From NCBI RefSeq assembly GCF_007828865.1, contig NZ_VIVK01000001.1:5642001-5706000 (forward strand): 64,000 bases of DNA, given 5' to 3'. Below, piece by piece: positions 9,401-15,050 of the stretch; the first letter of the stretch is position 1; the number at the start of each line of letters is the position of its first letter. The notes below the pieces were generated by a model. The model worked only from the letters and a program-made list of their open reading frames with translations, did not search any database and was not told the DNA's origin. The DNA comes from Kribbella amoyensis. Its GTDB lineage: Bacteria; Actinomycetota; Actinomycetes; Propionibacteriales; Kribbellaceae. A program made the position numbers and the translations under genes.

Positions 9401-10332
9401 ATGTGGATGCGGAAGTCGGAGCCGTTCGACCGGTTCGTCATCACCGCGTCGGGCAACGCGAAGGTGTGCGTCTTCCAGGTCCGGCTGTCGCCGTAGCTGA
9501 CCAGCTCGGAGTTCTTGAACCGCTCCGGGATGGTCTCGCCGGGGGAGTCGTAGTGCAGGCCGAACTGCCCGTTGCCCGCGTCGAAGTAGTCGACGCTCAC
9601 CAGGACCAGGCCACGGTTGTCGTACAGGTAGGTGTCGGACACGTTCGCGTAGAAGAAGTTCGTCCCGGGCGCCGGCGCGGTCCGGTCCGTCTGCCAGTAC
9701 GGCCGCCCGTCCTGGACGCCGGTGACGAGGTTCTCCGGCCGGTCGCCCGCGCGGACGGTGATCCCGGCCTGGACCGGGTTCGCGCCGAACTGGACCGAGG
9801 CGCCGGCGGTACTGATCCGCAGCCCGGCGATCGTGATGTCCTCGGTGCCCGACAACCGCAGGTCCGCACCGCCGAGCCGGTCGGCGAACTCGATGCCGTC
9901 GAGCGAGAACGTCCCGGTACGCCACCGGCCGGACCCGGTGAGCGGGACGTCGTCGGCGGACGCCTGCGGATCCGCGGCCGCGTCGTACAGCAGTTGAAGG
10001 GTCCCGGTGCCGCTGTCGAGGTACGTGACGCTGACCAGGACGTCGTCGGTGCTGAGCTCGTCGACGTAGTCACGGTCGACGTCGAAGGAGATGTACTCGG
10101 TACCGGCCGCCTGGTTCGTGCGCCAGTACGTGCGGCCCTGCTCGGTGCCGGTGCGGAGGCCGGCGGGATCGGGGCCCGCGGCTGGTTGGACGCCGAGGGT
10201 CGTCGGAGTCGGGCCGAGATCGGCGCCGACGCCGCTCGGGTACATCGTGGCCGCGATCGCGGTGGGGGAGTTGAGGATTCCGGTCAGCAGCAGCGCGGCG
10301 AGGATCCCCGCGAGCAGACGTCGGGCGGGCAT
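6448..10332 (-). CDS. Secreted multidomain pectate-lyase-like protein
   Basis: 1294-residue exported protein. I chose ATG 10332 because a GGAGG site precedes it and a Sec signal peptide follows (MPARRLLAGILAALLLTG, cut near AIA). Domains in order, approximate residues: two related carbohydrate-binding-like modules (32-175, 180-330), a FIVAR helical module (about 338-405), an F5/8-type discoidin domain (about 412-535, NVNDSNHTTAWSSE), then two right-handed beta-helix pectate-lyase-3/GH55-like domains. Each helix domain begins with an AIQxA..GGGxVxLPAGxY motif. A divergent InlB-type repeat ends the chain. It probably binds and cleaves a plant or microbial polysaccharide outside the cell. Substrate is unknown. 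Confidence 0.85.
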   Translation of the reverse strand: MPARRLLAGILAALLLTGILNSPTAIAATMYPSGVGADLGPTPTTLGVQPAAGPDPAGLRTGTEQGRTYWRTNQAAGTEYISFDVDRDYVDELSTDDVLVSVTYLDSGTGTLQLLYDAAADPQASADDVPLTGSGRWRTGTFSLDGIEFADRLGGADLRLSGTEDITIAGLRISTAGASVQFGANPVQAGITVRAGDRPENLVTGVQDGRPYWQTDRTAPAPGTNFFYANVSDTYLYDNRGLVLVSVDYFDAGNGQFGLHYDSPGETIPERFKNSELVSYGDSRTWKTHTFALPDAVMTNRSNGSDFRIHIGNGAVDLKVAAVRVAKVAGTLDVTEGLVELIDEATRAQKSAREGTRDGQYPTGSRAVLLTAIDEARAVATTPGVTDVQVTAALGNLQAKLDAFNASIVDTNFAPTGTATAADGSGATNVNDSNHTTAWSSESANTWLQVDLGRQRPVNDVRVEWAQSSSPDYTVQLSNDGRNFTTVGRTGSPGANQFSKTRFATTKTRYVRVVMTGAQGYSVKELQLRESPVVVPQPKLVPTVNPTEDGVVADFDATRYGADRTGRTDSTKAIQNAIYACQDAGGGTVWLPAGRYLVKDTVEVHAFCTLRGDRRDPDAAGPGDYGTVVIADLASGDDGPSLFRIGGSAGVIGVTTWYPRQSATSPVPYNYTFEIPGGAWIGNENYMMATVQDVTLLNSYRGIGISTMPNDRGNAPSSGQVHESSTLRNIRGTALSEGARAYNGADVGTWENVAFNNSYWAQAPAKYQPPARSALDTWTRAHGTGLVLGDLEWDQFHRISLADYKVGIHVVAGQRAQFTGSFLEPDIRRTGTGVLVDVIDDRWGMTLAGGHVQGSEYAVRNNARGYVKITGTQTMGAVTGIVHRMSGTAPTYTQRSLPAPARKSLTLVDAPHGVGYLPTADATAAIQRALDKAGRDGGGIVYLPAGWYRIARHLSVPAKVELRGASAVPNRDQGGASGGTVLHAFEGRGTNAPDTATALVTLNGANSGIRGLRVFYPEQNPGKAEGVVPYPYAIRGNGARTYVVNAGFPNAWNGIDLTTYRNDGFVVRKVAGAFFDHAISVGRGTGGRIEGVLSNGNAVTRIGYQQPYWMNEGSIFELVIDKYMRKIAKIVTVYGATGLTLFNVFAYGFHDGLVVHDGEVDAFNLGTDNLGTDGYTVRVTTGDVEATNLARYNGATSTGPVTLRNVMVINVVQRRIAAEADGDGTVRLDGNESEPGTYEVGTQVTATATPGSDSVFRNWTIDGQVVSADPGYTFTVTTDQVLTAHFTAREERNG

Positions 10333-10429
10333 GGCTGAACCTCCAGGTGGCGGGCCGGGAGCAAGCGAAGAGGGACCGCTCGGGGTGCGGCCGGCCCTGA
10401 GCGGCCACGCCTCCAACGGGTCTGCGGTT

Positions 10430-10458
10430 AAGTTAAACCAAGCGTGTTACTAATACAA
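10430..10458 (-). promoter_or_regulatory. Candidate promoter of the secreted lyase gene
   Basis: On the minus strand TTGTAT (10458-10453) and TAACTT (10435-10430) are separated by 17 bases within a conspicuously AT-rich island in otherwise GC-rich DNA. It would give a 5' leader of about 90 bases. The same island could hold an operator for the ROK protein. Confidence 0.35.
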
Positions 10459-10504
10459 GAGCGGGTATGGGCAGGCTTGATTCGGGCGTGAACGCGCGCT
10501 CGCC

Positions 10505-10510
10505 TAGGCT
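10505..10510 (+). promoter_or_regulatory. -10 box for leaderless esterase transcript
   Basis: TAGGCT ends 6 bases before GTG 10517, which supports that start for the erythromycin-esterase homologue. Confidence 0.5.
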
Positions 10511-10516
10511 GCGGGC

Positions 10517-11764
10517 GTGGCGAGCGTCGGTGCGGCAGAGGTCCGGGAGTGGCTGGCGCGGACGGCGTGGCCGCTGAAGAGTCTGGCCGCGGGAGCGGCG
10601 GCCGACGACCTGCAGGTGTGGAAGCCGGCGCTGGCCGGGGTCCGGGTACTGGGGCTGGGTGAGTCCACGCATGGGACCAGTGAGTTCTTCCAGTTGAAGC
10701 ACCGGCTGATCGAGTTCCTCGTCACCGAGCTCGGGTACACCGTGGTGGCGATGGAGGCGAGCGAATCGGCGGCGCCGGCGGTCGACGCGTACGTCCGGCA
10801 CGGGATCGGCGATGCGGCCACGGTGGTGAGCGAGCTCGGGTTCTGGACCTGGCGGACCGAGGAGGTCGTCGCTCTGGTCGAGTGGATGCGTTCCTACAAC
10901 GCTGGGCGGCCGGTGGCGGAGCAGGTCGGGTTCGCGGGGATCGATCCGCAGCAGTGCTCCGCGTCAGTGGTTGCTGTGAGCACCTATCTTCGGGACTCGG
11001 CGCCGGATCGGCTGGAACTGTTCGAGTCGGGTCTGGCTGCGCAGGTGGATGCCGGGCCTGGCGCTGCTCCCGATGCGCAGGCGCTGCTCGTCCGGGAGGC
11101 TGAGGCGTTGGTGGGCTTCCTCAAGCGTGACGGTGCGCCGGCGGACGTCGTACGGCATGGGCTTGTGTTGGCTCGGTGTGCGGCGGTGGTTTGCGCGCCG
11201 AAGCAGGACAAGGATGTGGCGCGGACGACGTTCGCGGTGCGGGACCGGCTGATGGCGGATGCGGTGAGTGAGTTGCTGGCGGACCCGTCGGCGAAGGTGG
11301 CGGTGTGGGCGCACAACGGGCATTTGGCGGCGAGCCGTTCGACGCCGGAGTTGCGGCCGCTTGGTCAGCATTTGCGGGAGCGGCACGGGGATGAGTACTA
11401 CGCGCTGGCGTTGCTGTGCGGGTCGGGTGCGTTCAGGGCTCGGCGGATGTTTCCGGGGCCGTGGCCTGGTTCGATGGGCGGTCCGGTGGTGAGCAACAAG
11501 CTCGACCGGGGTGGGTACAACGCCCTGGAGGGTCAGCTGGCGGCCGCGAACCCGGGGGATCACTTGCTGGATCTGCGGGTCCCGCCCGAGGTGCCCGAGG
11601 CGGTGCGGCAGTGGTTGGAGGAGCCGCAGATGTTCCGGAGCTTCGGGGCGTACGTGCAGCGGTGGGCGTACAAGCTGCAGTTCGCGCCGACGCGGTTGCG
11701 GAAGGAGTACGACGGCGTCGCGTATGTGGCGACCTCGACGCCGTCGCGTCCGTTGCCTTCTTGA
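10517..11764 (+). CDS. Erythromycin esterase-family protein
   Basis: 415-residue member of the EreA/EreB-like esterase superfamily. The hallmark GLGESTHGTSEFFQLKHR places the family Glu at 49 and His at 52; AHNGHLAAS further on supplies another conserved His. Characterised members open macrolide lactones, but most environmental homologues have no proven macrolide substrate, so resistance should not be assumed. The GTG start is supported by a leaderless -10 box. It is probably cytoplasmic, as no signal peptide is seen, and it is transcribed alone. Confidence 0.88.
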   Translation: MASVGAAEVREWLARTAWPLKSLAAGAAADDLQVWKPALAGVRVLGLGESTHGTSEFFQLKHRLIEFLVTELGYTVVAMEASESAAPAVDAYVRHGIGDAATVVSELGFWTWRTEEVVALVEWMRSYNAGRPVAEQVGFAGIDPQQCSASVVAVSTYLRDSAPDRLELFESGLAAQVDAGPGAAPDAQALLVREAEALVGFLKRDGAPADVVRHGLVLARCAAVVCAPKQDKDVARTTFAVRDRLMADAVSELLADPSAKVAVWAHNGHLAASRSTPELRPLGQHLRERHGDEYYALALLCGSGAFRARRMFPGPWPGSMGGPVVSNKLDRGGYNALEGQLAAANPGDHLLDLRVPPEVPEAVRQWLEEPQMFRSFGAYVQRWAYKLQFAPTRLRKEYDGVAYVATSTPSRPLPS

Positions 11765-11788
11765 GTTCGCGTCGCTTGGGGTGGTGGC

Positions 11789-12220
11789 TCAGGCGACGCC
11801 GACGAGGGTGCGGTCGGGGTGCTGCGTGGCGGGGGCTTCGGTGGTTGCGCTCAGCAGGGTGAAGAAGTGCGGCGCGGCGTCGACCAGGGGGAGCAGGCCG
11901 GCTTCGTGGCCGGTCCAGCCGAAGAGGAGTTCGCCGTCGATGACGTCTTCGGTGAGTGGGCTGGCGTACGCGCTCAGGGTGACGCGGTTCGGGCCGAGGT
12001 GCGGGTGGTGGTCGCCGCAGCCGCACTCGGGGGCGATCACGATCGACGTGAGCGCGGTCGCGGCGTACCGGCGCAGGCGCAGCGTGGTGCCGCGGGCGGT
12101 GAAGCGGGCGATCGTTGCGTCAGGCAACTGTACGAGCAGCTCGACCGGTACGGCGTGCGAGCCGGGCAGCAGCCGCAGGCCGCGGGAAGCGAGCAGGTCG
12201 CCGAAGACAGACAGGTTCAT
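11789..12220 (-). CDS. Hypothetical protein with CGCGDHH motif
   Basis: 143-residue protein I do not recognise. It starts MNLSVFGDLLASRGLRLL and contains a compact Cys/His cluster (ECGCGDHHPH) that could bind metal, followed by a hydrophobic ELLFGWTGHEAGLLPL segment. An in-frame start 19 codons upstream is possible; I prefer ATG 12220 because homologous-looking sequence begins there. The gene lies 84 bases downstream of a possible polycysteine leader peptide on the same strand, so its expression may respond to cysteine supply (inference). Confidence 0.6.
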   Translation of the reverse strand: MNLSVFGDLLASRGLRLLPGSHAVPVELLVQLPDATIARFTARGTTLRLRRYAATALTSIVIAPECGCGDHHPHLGPNRVTLSAYASPLTEDVIDGELLFGWTGHEAGLLPLVDAAPHFFTLLSATTEAPATQHPDRTLVGVA

Positions 12221-12304
12221 TGCGGAGAATCCGGAATTCTGTGGGTGCTGGTGTCGGCAGGCGGGCCGGATGGGCAAGGCCTCGTACGCCGGTGACGGCG
12301 CGCG

Positions 12305-12355
12305 TCAGCGACAACAACAGCAACAACACAGCATGAACCGCATGCGGAAGATCAT
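12305..12355 (-). CDS. Possible polycysteine leader peptide (16 aa)
   Basis: A short reading frame encodes MIFRMRFMLCCCCCCR followed by TGA. Six consecutive Cys codons (five TGT and one TGC) are striking in such GC-rich DNA, where TGT is rare. Starts at 12355 or 12343 are both possible; a G-rich stretch precedes the first. Polycysteine short frames act as cysteine-responsive attenuators in mycobacteria, and this one precedes a same-strand gene starting at 12220. The opposite strand of the tract would read as polyglutamine, which I consider a shadow. Confidence 0.5.
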   Translation of the reverse strand: MIFRMRFMLCCCCCCR

Positions 12356-12545
12356 GGCAGACCCGCCCCACCCCACCAAACAGATCCCACCATCCGAGAC
12401 GCCATTCCATGATGTGTCAGCTAGACGGCGGTGATAGCCGCGGACCTGGGTGCGCGACCGTGGCGCCGGGGTGGCGCATCCAGCACCCACTGACGCGTTG
12501 TTTCACCACTGCCGTGTTGCAGCACGACAGTCAGCCCAACAAGCC

Positions 12546-12571
12546 GCCAGCGACCCAGCTCGGCCGCTGGC
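12546..12571 (-). terminator. Weak hairpin downstream of sepH
   Basis: GCCAGCG (12546-12552) pairs with CGCTGGC (12565-12571) around a 12-base loop, 21 bases past the sepH stop. There is no real T tract, so termination is only a suggestion. Confidence 0.3.
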
Positions 12572-12592
12572 TGGCTGTCCCTTGGTCGGGGG

Positions 12593-14827
12593 TCAGTCGG
12601 CCTTCTTGCCGAACATGATCTCGTCCCAGCTGGGGACGCTGGCTCGCTTGGAGTTGCGGCGGGCCGGCTTCTTCTTGGGGGGTTCGGCCTGCGGCTGGTC
12701 GGCTTCGGCTGCGGGTGCTGCGGCCGCAGACTGCGCGGGAGCCTCGGTGGCTTGGCGGGCGCCGACTGGTTGGGGCTGGTCGCTGTTGCGTGCTGCGGGA
12801 GCCGCGGGGCGGGGCGTCGGGTCGGCGGATTGGCCCGGTGTACCCGTGGTGGGCTGGGGCCGCTTGTCTGCGCGGGGATCGCGGGGGACCGGGCGCGAGG
12901 GGTCGCGGCGTGGGTCGGACGGGCGTGCGGTTACCGGGTCGCCTGGGCTCGCGAAGTCCGTACCCGTAGCTGCGGTGGTCGACCCGGCCGACCGTGTCCC
13001 GGCGTCCGCGGTGTCCGACTGTGCAGTGTCGGCGCGTGCGGTGCCAGTCCGTGCGGCGTCGGTGCGTGCAGTGTCGGCGCGTGCGGCGTCGGTGCGTGCG
13101 GTGCCGGTGGCGTCGGTGTCGCTGGCGGCTGTGGTTGCTCGTGCGGTCTGGCCGTTGATGGGGGTGGGCGCCGAGGCCTCTTCGTCGCCGTTGAGCTCGG
13201 GGTGGCGAGGGTCGGCTGGGCGGGGGCCGGTGGTGTGGAGTTCGGGGTGGCGCGGGTCGACGGGCTTGCCGTTGCTCTGAGCAGTCGGGCGCGCTTGGCC
13301 CTGTGCCGAAGTCGCCTCGGCCGGCTGCGTGTCCCGGTCAGCTTCGAACAGTTGCGGCGCTGGCTGCTCCGCTTGCGCTTCTTCGGCTGCGCGGGCTTGG
13401 GCGGCGCGCTGCATCTCGGTGAGGCGCGTGGGGGTGTTGTCCCTGGATGGGCGTGCGCTGACGCGGTCCGACGTGCCGGTCGCGCGCGCTGCAGCGTGAT
13501 CCAGAGCGTCGGTGGCCGGAACGGTCGCCTGGTCCGGCGAGTCAGTTCCGCGCGCGCTGATCTCATCCGGAGCGTCGTCGGAGGTGGCCGCTTCGGTGTC
13601 GTCGGGGCGGTCGGCGAACGGGTTGGCGGCGGACTCTTCCGGCGGGCGCTGGGCTGGGCGCTCTACTGCGCGAACTGCTGGGCGCAGGGCGGGCGGGGGT
13701 TCGATCGGGACGTCGATGAGGGTCGGTTCGTCGTCGGGGCTCGGGACCGGGTGGACTCGGCGGGGACCGCGGTCGTCGCGGCGACCGAAGCCTTCGCGGG
13801 CGGACTCGCGGCCGAAGTCACGACCACCCTGCTCGCGGCCGAACTCCCGGCCGCCGACCTCACGTCCGGCGATGTCCCGGCCGGGGAACTCGCGGGCGCC
13901 GCTCTCACGACCAGCGTCACGACCAGCGTCACGGCCGGCATCCCGGCTGGCATCCCGGCCGCTCGGCCCGGAACCCTCACGTCCGAAGGCTTCCCGGCCA
14001 TACCCGTCACGAGCACCGGACTCACGACCGGCTCCGTCACGTCCGGACCCGTCACGGCCGAAGGACTCGCGGGAGGCGTCGCGGGCGGCTTGGCGGACCC
14101 GGGTGAGGTTGACCGTGTCCTCGAAGCCGGCCTCGTAGCTGTCGGCGCCGTGGTCGGGGGCGAGGCTGTGGTCGAAGTCGGCGACGGCGGTGAGGCGGCG
14201 TTCGGTCTGCTGCGGGGCGGCGATGACCTGGGGCTGTTCGCCGACCAGCCAGCGGGCTTCGTCGTCGTCGGGGACCGCGTACCGCCCGGGGGCGTCGTAC
14301 GCGAACATGGCGACCTTCTCTTCCTTGTTCTCCTCGTCCTCGCCGGGGACGGGGTAGGAGACGCGGACGGCCCAGCGGCCGTCCTCGCGACGCCAGGCGT
14401 CCCACTCGGCGGCGGCCGGGTCGACGCCGCGGATCCGCAGCCGCTCGGTGACCCAGGCACCGAGGTTGCGGGTCGGGGCGTCGGCGCCACCGCGGCGCCG
14501 GACGGAGGCGCGCTGGGCGAGGCTGGCGACGTGGTCGCGCTCGGCGAGGACGGGGCCGGCGAACGCCATCACGCGTTCCATCGGCATCTGGGCGACCGCG
14601 GCCACCGCTTCGACACTTTCGCCCGCGCGGATGCGAGCTTGGATGTCTCGTGGGCGCAGCGCGCTCTCCATTTGAATCTCCAGCTGGCCGAGTCGGGCAC
14701 GGTCGCCGCGCAGGGCCGCACGCAACCGGTCGTCGACCGGGACGGCGAACTCCTCACCCGTCTCCGCCATCGCCAGGATGAGCTGGGTGCCATCCTGGCT
14801 CAGACCGACGAGTTTCGCCTCGCGCAT
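12593..14827 (-). CDS. sepH: Septation protein SepH
   Basis: 744-residue SepH homologue (DUF3071), which in Streptomyces and Mycobacterium stimulates FtsZ assembly at division sites. The N-terminal DUF3071 domain spans about residues 1-165, with a helix-turn-helix-like part near 58-95. Then comes a long, low-complexity, charged linker including a Gly-Arg-Asp/Glu repeat (249-353) and a Thr-Ala-Arg-Asp repeat (575-608). The conserved C-terminal tail RASVPSWDEIMFGKK is intact. The linker is much longer than in typical SepH proteins of roughly 350-400 residues. An AGGAGA site precedes ATG 14827. Confidence 0.93.
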   Translation of the reverse strand: MREAKLVGLSQDGTQLILAMAETGEEFAVPVDDRLRAALRGDRARLGQLEIQMESALRPRDIQARIRAGESVEAVAAVAQMPMERVMAFAGPVLAERDHVASLAQRASVRRRGGADAPTRNLGAWVTERLRIRGVDPAAAEWDAWRREDGRWAVRVSYPVPGEDEENKEEKVAMFAYDAPGRYAVPDDDEARWLVGEQPQVIAAPQQTERRLTAVADFDHSLAPDHGADSYEAGFEDTVNLTRVRQAARDASRESFGRDGSGRDGAGRESGARDGYGREAFGREGSGPSGRDASRDAGRDAGRDAGRESGAREFPGRDIAGREVGGREFGREQGGRDFGRESAREGFGRRDDRGPRRVHPVPSPDDEPTLIDVPIEPPPALRPAVRAVERPAQRPPEESAANPFADRPDDTEAATSDDAPDEISARGTDSPDQATVPATDALDHAAARATGTSDRVSARPSRDNTPTRLTEMQRAAQARAAEEAQAEQPAPQLFEADRDTQPAEATSAQGQARPTAQSNGKPVDPRHPELHTTGPRPADPRHPELNGDEEASAPTPINGQTARATTAASDTDATGTARTDAARADTARTDAARTGTARADTAQSDTADAGTRSAGSTTAATGTDFASPGDPVTARPSDPRRDPSRPVPRDPRADKRPQPTTGTPGQSADPTPRPAAPAARNSDQPQPVGARQATEAPAQSAAAAPAAEADQPQAEPPKKKPARRNSKRASVPSWDEIMFGKKAD
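13004..13105 (-). repeat. sepH linker repeat, TAR(T/A)D type
   Basis: Short degenerate tandem units encoding TARTDAARADTARTDAAR-like sequence (SepH residues 575-608). It is a coding repeat in a disordered linker, likely variable in length between strains. Confidence 0.6.
13769..14083 (-). repeat. sepH linker repeat, G-R-D/E type
   Basis: About 105 residues (SepH 249-353) built from GRDG, GRESG, DAGR and FGRE units, highly charged and Gly/Arg-rich. Probably intrinsically disordered. Confidence 0.65.
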
Positions 14828-14966
14828 TGCCTTTGTTCTCCTGTGCGGTTCTCGACAGTCTCTCCCGTGACCTGCTGCCTGACCAAGACCGGCGCGCCGT
14901 GCCGGGCGGTCATTGTGGAGGTTACGTCACGAAATCACATCTTGCCTGCTCAGCAGGGTCCTTCTG

Positions 14967-14989
14967 GTCACACCAGTCACAGTAGTCAC
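14967..14989 (-). promoter_or_regulatory. Three GTGAC direct repeats upstream of sepH
   Basis: GTCAC on the plus strand (GTGAC on the minus) occurs at 14967, 14976 and 14985, exactly 9 bases apart, about 140-160 bases upstream of the sepH start. Direct pentamer repeats with a 4-base gap resemble MtrA response-regulator sites. This is a candidate only. Confidence 0.35.
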
Positions 14990-14997
14990 AACCGAAA

Positions 14998-15041
14998 GTG
15001 ACCGTCCCGGCGACACTCGTAAGGGCCCCCGGAACGGTCAC
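14998..15041 (-). terminator. Terminator-like hairpin after pepN
   Basis: GTGACCGTcCCGG (14998-15010) pairs with CCGGaACGGTCAC (15029-15041) with one mismatch and an 18-base loop, followed on the minus strand by TTTCGGTT. It starts 10 bases after the pepN stop. Confidence 0.55.
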
Positions 15042-15050
15042 CCGAAAGGC

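Larger units (their letters stand above)
12221..12592. other. 372-base intergenic region
   Basis: Between the hypothetical gene and sepH. It holds the possible polycysteine leader (12305-12355), a small CGCCG-TCAC-CGGCG hairpin just after it, and a weak hairpin near the sepH stop. I see no clear sigma-70-type promoter and no RNA gene. Confidence 0.5.

Noticed and set aside
10517-11764. Macrolide resistance determinant
   Set aside because: Erythromycin-esterase-family membership alone does not show macrolide hydrolysis; there is no accompanying resistance or mobile context.
12305-12330. Polyglutamine run on the plus strand (CAA/CAG codons)
   Set aside because: It lies in a long frame that is otherwise the shadow of the esterase gene and intergenic DNA; the antisense polycysteine reading has proper start codons and a stop.
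13769-14083. Possible CRISPR-like repeat array
   Set aside because: Units are 9-15 bases, degenerate and in the sepH reading frame; no constant repeats with unique spacers.
12752-15001. 749-codon open frame on the plus strand opposite sepH
   Set aside because: Composition is a simple complement of the sepH repeat linker; no recognisable motifs.
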